Assembly (NCBI GenBank): GCA_016858145.1
Contig: JAEHOE010000008.1
Location: 1,612,001 to 1,676,000, forward strand
Direction of reading: 5' to 3'
Length of the DNA: 64,000 nt
Source: Edaphochlamys debaryana
Taxonomy: Eukaryota > Chlorophyta > Chlorophyceae > Chlamydomonadales
Part shown: positions 13,517 to 25,515 of the stretch, in pieces
How positions within the stretch are numbered: position 1 is the first letter of the stretch
How the letters are laid out: each line of letters opens with the position of its first letter
The notes under the pieces: model-generated
The model's input: the letters and a program-made list of their open reading frames with translations, nothing else
Told to the model about the DNA's origin: nothing
Databases searched by the model: none
Made by a program: the position numbers and the translations under genes

Positions 13517-14806
13517 GGCGTGGGGCTTGGGCTTGCGGCTTGAGGCCTTTGGGAGGCTTTACTGAGGTTTGGAGCGTCCAATTTCTTCATGGAGTATGGC
13601 TTAGCAGGAGGGGGCGTAGGGGGACTTTGGGCAGGGGCATCAAGTGGGGTAGGACAGTGATGCAGAGACGGGCCCAGGAAGGACCCAGCATGAGGAGGCC
13701 GGGTAGATTCTGAGTTAGACCCACAGGTTTCGAGCTGCTGTGTGCGGTTGGGACTGGGGAGCGCAGGCTTTACGTGTGAGTAATGCTGCCACAGCGGCCG
13801 CATCTGTAGGGCGGTCCTGGTCTGTGCGTGTGCCCGTAGCGGGCTGAGCGGCTGACATGCAGGATGGCCATTCTAGCAGGGGTGTGAGCAGGGCACAAGA
13901 GGGCAGGACCACGGGCAGTTAGTTTGACGTGACCCAAGCATCAGTTCGTGGAGTCAGGCATGCAATTAGGTGCAGGGCACTCGAGGTTGCATGCAGTCGT
14001 GGCGGGCTGCATAGTGGTGTAGCGGAGTGTGGATTGGTGGACCGGGGAGGTCCAACGATGTCGTATAGGCAGGCATGGGGATACCAGTGCTCACTGCAAC
14101 CTCGGAGCCTTGATACCTCTCCGTTAACGATGCTACATGCTTTACAGGCCATGCCAGACAACGAGCCTAAAGCTTGTGACATCGCGGGCTGGGCGTGGGC
14201 GGCTAGCAGCGTCCTGTCCCTGCCACGGTATTCATCGTTAAACCCTCCCAGACCGCCCTTTACCCGGCGTTTGCCCCGGCGCATCCCCTGACACGCGCAT
14301 CGCTACGTGGAAACCCGCCATGCCCTTGCCCCTGACGTGGGCATCTCAGCCGCCCCAGCCTCATTCAAGCCATCACATAAGCGTAAGTTTGAGAGTACAT
14401 AGCAAGCCTTCTGCATTGATACTCCCACTCAGTTCGTTGTCCGGCCCGCGCATCCTGCTCTCATCCGTTTGCGGCTAGTCCTTGCCTTGCTCGTTCGCTC
14501 AACTTCACACCCTATCACATCCTATGCTCCTCTGACTCTGACGCCAGACACTAAGCGGCTATCCTTCCTACCGGTCCTCAGGGACCTGCCTACCAGGCGT
14601 GCTGCAACAGTCCCTTGGCTTCTACCGGACGGCCTCCCCGACCCTACCTGCTGACCGGCCCCAGCTTCATCTGCCTCCTCTTCCCATATCTGCTACCGTA
14701 ATGCGATGGCAGCGCCTTGCCGCCGCCCTCCAAACTTCCCACGACGGCCTGCCCACGACACGAAAGCTCGCATGTCACAATCTTGCCGCTCCCGCCACCA
14801 GGCCCC
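13517..14806. other. Convergent 3' flank, LOTUS-like gene and RING gene
   Basis: Two genes end facing each other here, so the interval should be mostly 3' UTR. I saw no coding exon. The only clear polyadenylation motif is the minus-strand TGTAA at 14141-14145; no plus-strand TGTAA was found, so the plus gene's cleavage site is not located. Confidence 0.5.
14141..14145 (-). other. Candidate polyadenylation signal (TGTAA) for the RING gene
   Basis: Minus-strand TGTAA, the usual volvocine poly(A) signal, lies about 660 bases after the RING stop codon. It is the only one in the interval, which implies a long 3' UTR. Confidence 0.45.
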
Positions 14807-17023
14807 TCAGGGCGCGTCCCGCAGCACGTGCGTCTCCGCGATGGCCTCCCTGCAGATGGGGCAGGCGTTCCCGCGCCCCTGCACCAGCCCCAGGCAGCCC
14901 TCGCACAGCACCAGGTGCGAGCAGGGCAGCAGCAGGGCCTGCGCAAGGTGTAGGGGTCGGGGACGTGGGCGGTGGGCACAGAGTTAGGATGGAGAGAGAT
15001 GAGGCATGGCGGTAGAAAAACAACAGGCGTCAATGCTGGAATGGGCAAGATCCCTGTTGCCTGCCCACCTGGCGAGGGGCGTCGAGGCACACGATGCACA
15101 GGTGCGCATCTGGGTCGGCCTCGGCATCCGGCGGGGGACCTGCAGGGGACCCGCCTGCGGCACCGGCGGTGGCGCTGGCGGTGGCGGAAGTGGCGGCCGC
15201 GGCCGCGGTGCGGTTGGCGAGGCTGAGCAGGAGGCGGGGCATGGGCGGCGGCGGGGGGTTCATGGCGGCGGGCGCGCTGGGCCCACCCTGACAGCCGGGG
15301 GCGGCGGCAGAAGCGGAGGAGAGGGAACCCGCCGCTGCTGCTGGCGCCGGAGCCGGGCCGGTGGCCTGTTGGAGCCACGAGTTGAAGTCAAACTGACCCT
15401 GGACCTGCCCCTGCTCCTGCTGGACCCCCTGCCGCTGCTCCTGAACCGGTGCCTGCGCCTGCTGGTGCTGCTGAGTTCTCTGCTGCTGCAGCATCACCAT
15501 ACGCTTGTACTCGTCCCGCAGCTGATCGGCCCGCTGCCGCTCCCGCTGCAGCCGCTCCTGCTCGGCCCGCTGCCTCTCCCGCTCCCTCTCCTCCTCCTGC
15601 CGCGCCCGCTGCCGCTCCTGCCGCTCCGCCTCCACCTCCTCCCGCATCCGCGCCCACTCCGCCTGCTCCCGCTCCAGCAGCTCCCGCTCCCGCGCCTCCG
15701 CCTCCGCCGCCTCCCGCTCCGCCCGCTCCTGCTCCTGCTGCTCCTCCCACTTGCGCTGCGTCTCCCGCTCCACCTGGGCGTGGCGGCCCCAGAACTTGGC
15801 CGCCGACGCCACCTGGTTCGCCGCACGGTACGACGCCACACGCGCCTCCGCCTCGGCCTTCTCCTGCTCCAACCTGTCGCCCAGACCCGCACTGGCAGCG
15901 GCGCTGACCGATCCTGTCCCAGACCCAGATCCCGACGCTGCCGCTGGCGCGGGCCCGCGGACATTGGCAGGCGAAGGGGCCCAGGGCGCCGCAGCGGCGG
16001 CGGGCCGGGACGAGCCCGCCCAGTCGTATCGGCTGTCTCTGGAGCCCCCCTGCGCGGCGGATCCCGTGGCCCAAGAGGGCGCGGGCGCCGTGGATGTCGA
16101 GGGCCCGGCCCCGGAGGACGATGGGGGCCAGGCCTGCCACGACTGCTGCGGGCTTCGGGAGCTCCGCCCGGCCGCCTGCTGAGCATACTGCTGAGCGTGC
16201 GCTGAGCTGGCCGCCCAGGATTGCTGCGCCGCGAGCGCCCGCGCCTGCGCCTGCACCTGGGCCATGTACTGCGCCTGCGCCTGCGCTTGGGCCTGCGCTT
16301 GGGCCTGGGCGTTGGCCTGTGCTGCCACGGCCTGATACACGTTCTGTTGGGCCAGGGCGTAAGCGTCGGCGTAGGCCCGCCGCCGGGCCTGCTTCTCGGC
16401 CTCCGTTTGCGCTGAGGCTGGGGCGGCCGTCGCTGGGGGCCGGTGCGTCACCAACAGCCGGTTGAGCTCTGCGGGGTGGGAGGGAGAGGGTGTGTGTTGG
16501 GTGCGGTGGAGGGGAGGAGGTGAATTCAGGCGAAGATCTTGGGGTGGGGTTGAGGCACGGTCGACCTGAGTCGACTTGCATGCGCTAGGCGTGCCCCCCT
16601 TCGCCCTGAGACGCAGAGCGGGGGCTTACGGTCGGCGGCCGTGACCAGGGCGTCTGCGTCTGCCCTCGCGGCTGCGGCGGTGGCAGCGGAAGCGGCTGGG
16701 TGCTGGTATAGCTGCCACCGAAGTCCCGCCAGGGCAGAGGCGACAGAGGCGTCCGCGGCTGGGGCTGCCGGGGGCTGTCGGGCCGCAGCGCGCAGGGCTT
16801 CCTGCTGGAGCGCAGCCAGGGCCACGGCGCTGGACCCGGAGTCCCTCGAACCGTGACTCGATTGGACCGCAGCATTGTTTGCGCCCAAGTTGCGACCGCC
16901 GGCGTATTGAGATGACGATGATGAGCCCGGCATCGCAGAGCGATGGCCCATCGAAGCGTTCCAGTCTATGCCATGTCCTCCGGGCTGTCCCGCATAAGTC
17001 TGCATCGTTGCCGGCCACGACAT
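14807..17023 (-). CDS. RING-finger protein with central coiled coil, probable E3 ubiquitin ligase
   Basis: Three in-phase exons (17023-16630, 16468-15069, 14938-14807) encode 641 residues. The C-terminus is a C3HC4 RING: CIVCLDAP, then LPCSHLVLCEGC, then CPICREA, ending about a dozen residues later. All eight zinc-ligand positions are present, with an intron between the second and third ligands. The middle is a long highly charged Glu/Arg/Gln helix (QEQERAEREAAEAEARER type), and the N-terminal third is Ala/Gln-rich low complexity with a long AQAQAQ run. RING domains of this kind usually recruit E2 enzymes for ubiquitin transfer; the CPICR ending resembles cytoplasmic RING ligases. The substrate cannot be inferred. 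The start is the ATG before SWPATMQTY, with open frame but no ATG above it. Confidence 0.85.
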
Positions 17024-18233
17024 TTCGCGTCGCCGATGCCGCGAAAAACCTGGCCTAACTGTAGCTACGCTTAGCGAGCGTGCATCTACCTGCCTAACCA
17101 ATATTGAGCGTGGAGAGTGCGGGGGAAATGCCTGCCGCCTGAAGCTAGCTCATGTATGTTGCGCCCCAGCCCGACGCGATGGCTGCGGCTCTGCCCCGGC
17201 TCTGTGCAGTTCCAACCTCATGTGACTTATGCACATTCGCGGCAGTGGACTCGGGATACCGTGCCGGCCAGTGCAGCCGTCGACAGTGCCAGGGCACTGT
17301 CCGACCCCGGGGTCGCTCGTAGGCGAGCACGCCCAAGCACGCGGTCAGCCTCCCTTCTACCCTACCCTGACTTCCCTGAAGTTCCCTTTGCCGACCCAGG
17401 AGGCCAGGACCCCTGTCTACTTGTCACAAGTTCACAGCCCGTCCCCTAGCCTCAAGTCCAGCCCGGGGTTCCTGGCTGGTCCTGCGCTGGCCCAACCATC
17501 CCAACGCCTGTGAAGACGGGACTCAGCCTTTTGCCCCCGGTTGCCGGCCCAGGCGCCCAGCCAGCAATAGCATCACCGCCAAACTCTATACAGTTTATAG
17601 AGCATCAGATTTGGTCCATGTACAACACGAACGTAGCAAGCCAACCAACCTCGCCCCCTGCGGTTTCGGTGCCCGCAAAGTGATTCTCAAGTTAAGCACA
17701 TGCAGGCACACACGCCACCCATGATAGAGCCGCTCTGCCCGATCAAACAAAGGTAGCTATACCGGCGCAGACAGGCCAGGGGGAGGAGTTTGTCCTCGGC
17801 CATGCGCCATCTTGCAGGAAACGTCAGGGAAAGGTGCTGTGCGGGAGCAGGCAGGACCAAGACTCAGGAGGACTCCTCCCTTGAACGTTGAAGCCTCGAG
17901 CCTGCCCTGCAGCGCCGCGGGTTGCGGGCGCCTTGGTGGTGGGCAGCACGGTTCCCAGGTGCGGAGGCATGCTGCGGGAACTGGGCACTGGCCGGGCGCC
18001 GGGGACAGCCCTGACACCGTGGCAGGTTGCGGGTTGTGGGGACGCGGGTGGAGTGTGCCGTTGGCCGCACTGTGGTGCGTTGCGGCCTTCGTTGAGAGGC
18101 CTCGGCAGTTGGGTCATGTGGCGCTGAAGTAATCAACCGGGTGGGGCCGGCGACAAACAGGGCGCGTTTCAAGACTGCAGGCAGGGGAGGGAAGCGGGGC
18201 AGGGCAGGTGTCAGACAAACCTGTGTGCGCCCT
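17024..18233. other. Intergenic: RING gene promoter side and methyltransferase 3' flank
   Basis: Both flanking genes read leftward, so this holds the RING promoter and the 3' UTR of the methyltransferase. Plus-strand ORFs here lack codon logic or splice partners. A small perfect inverted repeat (CTCTATA / TATAGAG, five-base loop) lies near 17583-17601. Nothing else was found. Confidence 0.45.
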
Positions 18234-20583
<2,350 letters not shown>

Positions 20584-21064
20584 TGGTACTCTAAGGGGCC
20601 GCTGAGTGTGTGGCAGGTATGGTTATGGGTTTAACAGCACCGTGGGCAGTCGTAGAAGCGCGAATGCGAAGCGGGCCAGAATGCACGAGCTGCTGCCCTG
20701 TCACCAACCATACACCTTGTAGGAGTTATCGTGGTCGATTCAATTGACTACTTGCCTGCGACTACGCACCTGCGAAGGACAAGTTCTCGCAACTCCCGAG
20801 CGGGCACACCCCCTGTGAGAGGCCCGGACCCCACAGCTTTGCCACTCGTATCCCAAGTATCGTATAGACCGTAGACTGAGCTCGGGCGTCATCGTTGCAC
20901 ACGCTTGGGCCCATCCGGCCCTTCTCGCGGGCCTAGGCCGCGTTCGTCCGCACGCCTTCTGTCAGCGCACCTTTGCCGCGAAGCCACGTGGTGCGGGGCG
21001 TTCCGGAGCGGAGCGCCCCAGCGCTGTCCATAGGTCGGCCGAACCTCATCCGTGAGGAGTAGGG
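20584..21064. promoter_or_regulatory. Divergent promoter region, methyltransferase / kinase
   Basis: These 481 bases separate two divergent start codons and should contain both promoters. No TATA box or repeated element was recognised. Confidence 0.4.
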
Positions 21065-24000
21065 ATGGCTCGGTCGGCCGACGTCCAGCACGAGTTCAGC
21101 GTGGCGGAGCTGTATGCGGCCACGGGCGGCTTCCACAAGCTCTGCCTCATCGGGGAGGGAGGTGAGGAGGGGGGGGGGGAGGGGAGGGGGAGGGGAAAGA
21201 AGGGAAAGGGGAAGGGCGCAAGGGGAACGGATCAACGGAAGAGGAAGAGCAAGCAGAGGCGTGGTGCGGCAGGCCTGCGAAGGGGCAGCTTGAGGGGCAA
21301 CGGCGCCAGAGCCAGGGCCAGGGCCAGTCAGGATGAAGCAGTTAACAGTTAGTGCAGCAGGACTGGCGAGGTCTGGATCCGCCGTGAGCCTGGGGACATC
21401 CGGTACAGCTTGAGGGGCAAAGGTGCCTGGGCCAGGGCCAGTCAAGCCAGTCATGCCCGCTGGCCGGGGCAACCCCACGGGCCAACCCCTGACCTCTCCC
21501 CCCTCCCCCCAGGCTTCGGCAAGGTGTACCGGGCCATGATCAACTACACGCCCGTGGCCATCAAGGTGGGGTGGGTGGATGGGGTGGGTGAGATGGATTG
21601 TGGTGATGGGGAGGGGCATGGCCAGGAGTGCTCGCGTAAGCCGAGGGGAGCTCGCACGGCGGGATGTTTCGTGTGTTGGACGCTGAGGCGGTTCGTGGTG
21701 CAGACGGGTGGGGCTGGCTGGGGACAGGAGCTCTGCGCAAGGGACCGGGAGGGCGCCAGCGAGCCGGCTGCGTCCCCCTCCGTGAGCCCCTGGTCGGCCC
21801 CTGGCCCCGTGCCCTAGCCCCCTGGCCCCGTGCCCTAGCCCCCTGGCCCCGTGCCCTAGCCCCCTGGCCCCGTGCCCTAGCCCCCTGGCCGGACCCTGGT
21901 CCCCCGGCAAGCCTGGCGGCCTCGGCCTAGTCAGGGCGCCACCTGACGTCCCGTTGGGCTAGGCCGTGGTGCTGCGGGTTAGGGTGGCGGGGCGTGGGGT
22001 GGGTGGCGGGCACCGGGGGCTATGTGCTGTGGCATAGTGCGGACAGTCGTGGCTTTGACAGGGTTTGTGGTGGGACCTGCGTCACACCGCGGTGACGTAA
22101 GGCCGTGGCGCCCCTCCTTGACACCAGCTCTTCACCGCACCTCCCTCCCCTCGTGCTCCCCCCCCCCCTTCCCCCTCCCTCCCCCCTTCCCTCCCTCCCC
22201 AGGTCCTGGACCGCCAGGGCCTGCAGGGCATGGCCGAGTTCCTGAACGAGGTGCGCCTGGCCCGCTCCATCCAGCACCCGCACGTGGTGCGACTGCTGGG
22301 CTTCACGGGGGACGCGCCGGGCAGCGGCGGCGGGGCCGTGGGCGGAGGCGGCGGAGGGGCGGCAGGAGGGGCGGCCAAGGGCGGCACGCAGTGCCTGGTG
22401 TACGAGCTGCTGACTAATGGCAACCTGGAGGAGCGGCTGCTGCGGAGGGTGAGGCGGGGTGGGGGGAGAGGGAGGGAAAAGAGGGGCGAGTGGAGGGCTG
22501 GTGGTAGGTCGACAGGGCTGTGGTGAGGAGAGTTAGTTCCGGTGCTGTGCCTGGGTGTGGCCGCTTGGGCGGACGGAGCGGTGCCGGCTCAGCAGCGCCT
22601 CCGTGGAGCGAGGCTGCTGCAGAACTACGCCAGGCCACGCTCCAAGCTCTCTGGACGCTTTATGCCCGGCTGCCCTCCCTCCTCCAGACGCCCTCCATGC
22701 CCCCGCTCACGTGGCCCGTGCGTGTCAAGGTGGCGGCGCAGGTGGGGTGCCGGGAGGACGGATGGGAAGGGAGCTGGAAGGATCTGACCTCTGCGTCCTC
22801 TGGGATTCGCTTGTAGCTGGGGTCGGGGCCGTCCCTGTTCTCCCACTGGCCCCGCACGACCGATGATGCCTTCCACGCTGCCTCCACACACCGTCCCTAC
22901 CCCCTTGCTCTCCCTTCTCCCTGCACGTTGGCCCTCAACGCAGCACCTCGTCCCTTAGCCCCTCCTCCTCCTCTCCTCCCAAACTCCCCCTCCCCCTTCC
23001 CCAAGGCCCCCGCATGCCCCCCCTGCTGCCCCCCCTCCCCCGCTGCCCATCCCCCCAGATGGCCGACGCGCTGCAGTACCTGCACTCCCTGGGCATCATC
23101 CACCGCGACATCAAGCCTGCCAACATGTTCCTGGACTGCAACATGGACGCCAAGCTGGGGGACATCGGACTGGCCTCGCTGGACGGCTGGAGGGCGGGTG
23201 AGGCCGGCGGGCCGAGGGCTTACGGGGCGGAGCGGGGCGGAGCGGGTGCAGCCGGTGCGGGATGGCCTGCAGCCCTTACCGCTACCCTTACTGCCACCCA
23301 GCTGTTCAGCGGGCGGGTGCGGATGCAGGTCTGGGGCTTGTTTGGCTGTGTCCGCCCCATACCGACGGCCTGCCTCCTTGACCAGTACCGGCACCATGCC
23401 GCAACCCCAAGTACCCACCAGCTCTGCACCCCGCCCCGCTCCGCCACGCCCAGGCGCCTCCCGCGCCGCCGACGCCAACGCCGTGGGCACGTGGGCCTAC
23501 CTGGCCCCCGAGTACAAGACCGAGGGCCGCTCCAGCCCCGCCACGGACGCATGGGCGCTGGGGCTGTGCCTGCTTCAGGTGGGGGGGGGCAGGGCGGGGG
23601 GGGGGTGAGCGTGGTTAGGGAAGGTGTCGCGGAGGTGGATGGTCTATTGCTGGCGGCTGGTGTTCGAGAACCGGTAGTCCTTGAGCAGGCTCCGGGGTGC
23701 CGCACCTGGCCTTCCGGCCGTACCTGGACACCTCACGCCTACGCCTCACGCCCCCCCCTCCTCCCCCCCCCTCCCCCCGCAGCTGGTGCTGGGTGCCGAC
23801 CCCAAGGACATCATTCGCTCCGTGCAGCTGGCGCTGGAGGAGTGCAGGCTGGCGCAGGTGGGGGGCATGACTGTCAATCAGTAGGGGGCTGGCTGTGTGT
23901 TGGGGGTTGCTGTGTGGGGGTGGCAGGCCGGCCGGGGGGGCCGGGGATGGGTATGCAATCAGACGTGGGAGCAGGAGTCGTCGGGGCCTGCAAGCATAGG

Positions 24001-24441
24001 AACGGCAACAGGACGCCGCTTTGCGGCGCCGCATCCCTCACCTCCTGCAAGGTCCGTCGTGTCAGGCGCCCGACCCATATCGTCTACTCCATCTCCTCCT
24101 GCTGCCTCCCCGCCCACTGCCCCACCTTCTCTGCCCGGCATTCCACTCACTGAAGTTCGCCCCCGAGGAAAGGCTTTGCACTGCAGCTCCGCTGTGTCGG
24201 GCGTCCGACCCACATCGCCCCTGCCCTCCCCTCCCCTGCCCTCTCCGCCGCCCCTCCCCGCCCCCAGGTGGTGGACGCCTCCGCGGGCGGCTGGGACCTC
24301 AAGGTGGCGGAGCGGCTGCTCAAGCTGGGGCTGTGGTGCTGCATGCACGACCCGCGCCAGCGCCCGCCCGTGGCCTCGGTGCACTCGGAGCTGGCGCGGC
24401 TGGTGGGGGTGCTGCAGGGGGGGGGCATGCTGGAGCCGTGA
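21065..24441 (+). CDS. RLK/Pelle-type receptor-like cytoplasmic kinase with DIG in place of DFG
   Basis: Eight exons (21065-21161, 21513-21565, 22203-22448, 22634-22741, 23059-23197, 23454-23578, 23783-23857, 24268-24441) encode about 338 residues that are almost only a kinase domain. Visible motifs: glycine loop GEGGFGKVYRA (about residue 30), VAIK lysine, helix-C glutamate in FLNEVRLARSIQHPHVV, hinge CLVYELLTNGNLEERL, catalytic HRDIKPAN (183-190), DIG at 203-205, GTWAYLAPEY activation segment end, DAWALGLCLLQLV, and C-lobe RQRPPVASV. The order and wording are those of plant-like RLK/IRAK kinases lacking a receptor part. No membrane segment or signal peptide is present. Phe to Ile in DFG is unusual but leaves the metal-binding Asp. 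A Gly-rich insert follows LLGFTGDAPG. The exon 4 acceptor is the least certain, as the upstream part could start at 22613. Confidence 0.85.
21801..21892. repeat. 21-bp tandem repeat in kinase intron 2
   Basis: Four near-perfect copies and a partial fifth of a 21-bp unit (core CTGGCCCCGTGCCCTAG) begin at 21801, 21822, 21843, 21864 and 21885. It lies inside the intron at 21566-22202. A separate 40-bp imperfect direct repeat (GCTTGAGGGGCAA core) lies in intron 1 near 21290 and 21410. Confidence 0.9.
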
Positions 24442-24572
24442 GGGGGGCCGTGAGCAGGCGGGATGGGGGGTAGGAAGCGGAACGGGGGGGAGTGCAGGGG
24501 GAAGCAGGAGGGTGGGTGCTGGGGGTAGGACAGGCAGGAAGGCGGTGCGGAGCAGGAGGGCTGTGGCGGGGC
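24425..24572 (+). repeat. Inverted repeat, left arm (end of kinase CDS and 3' UTR)
   Basis: Covers the last codons and stop of the kinase plus 130 bases of 3' UTR. Its reverse complement recurs at 25203-25345. Perfect blocks: 24425-24444 with 25326-25345 (20 bp) and 24533-24572 with 25204-25243 (40 bp). Similarity between the blocks is interrupted by small gaps. Confidence 0.85.
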
Positions 24573-25515
24573 GATCTGCAGGGCGCAAGAAGGTATTGGT
24601 CGGTCGGCGAGAGGCGTGGCCAGGCTGAAGCAAGCAGCTTGAGACATTGGGCTGCAGGAGGAGGACAGACTCGTGTCCACACGGATAATAACGCGTGGGG
24701 AGAGGCCGTTTGCGCCATGGGAGTGGTGTGGGAAGCAACGGTGGAAGCGCTCACTTTCCGAAGACGAGTCGCTGTCCAGTACCGCTGGGGTAGCTGCCAC
24801 GAGGCCATGATTGGCCATGACTACTCAGGGTCCACTCTTGCTTTATTTGAGGGGCGGGTGCTTAACACGCCGACATTCATGTAGCATGCCTGACACCCCG
24901 TCACGGCAAGTGCGCGTTGCACAGTACGCGCTTGAGGGCCGACGCCTCAAGCGCTACCGCCAACCGCTGCGAAGCGGGCTTGGCCGCGTCTACCGTCACA
25001 TCTCGGTCGCCGCGGCCCCGTGCGGCCGTGCCTGAATTGCACCTGCCTAAGACGCCCTACAAGTCACAAGACGATTTGCCATTTTGCCACTTGTCTTGCT
25101 GCGCTCATGCGTCCATGCGCTTGGGTTCTTGCCCCTGCCAAACCCGGCAACCACGGTCCCTTGCTATACGGCGGTGCCAAACCCGCCTCTCCCCACACCG
25201 CCTGCCCCGCCACAGCCCTCCTGCTCCGCACCGCCTTCCTGCCGCCCCTACTTCCCCCACACACAACCTTCCCTGCTTCCCCCTGCGCTGCCCCCGTCCT
25301 ACCCCTCTTCCCGCCTGCCCATGCCCCCTCACGGCTCCAGCATGCCGCTCTCCTACGCCCGCACCGCTAGCAGCACCCGCTTCCATCCTCCCAAGCAAGC
25401 AACGGCCCAGGCTGCATGCGCCTCCGAAACAGCAGCGTGTGATGGTCTTGACCAGCACCCGCTCCCGCCCCCGCCCCCGCTCCATCCGCTCTGCAGCGGT
25501 CCCTCCCTGCCCGCC
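24442..25515. other. Convergent 3' flank of kinase and unknown gene, with inverted repeat
   Basis: The kinase (plus) and the 454-residue gene (minus) end toward each other here. No coding exon was identified. The two arms of the inverted repeat occupy both ends, separated by about 630 bases. No TGTAA signal was found on either strand, so transcript ends are unknown. Confidence 0.5.
25203..25345 (-). repeat. Inverted repeat, right arm (antisense copy of kinase 3' end)
   Basis: Reverse-complement copy of 24425-24572, lying 170 bases downstream of the stop codon of the convergent minus-strand gene. On the minus strand it reads in the same sense as the kinase 3' end, including the positions of its stop codon, so both mRNAs could carry the same 3' element. 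Confidence 0.85.

Noticed and set aside
15006..16205. Plus-strand 399-codon Leu/Arg-rich frame
   Set aside because: Antisense of the RING protein's Glu/Arg/Gln coiled coil.
17812..18132. Plus-strand 106-codon frame
   Set aside because: No ordered protein character, no introns or signals, and it lies in the 3' flank of the methyltransferase gene.
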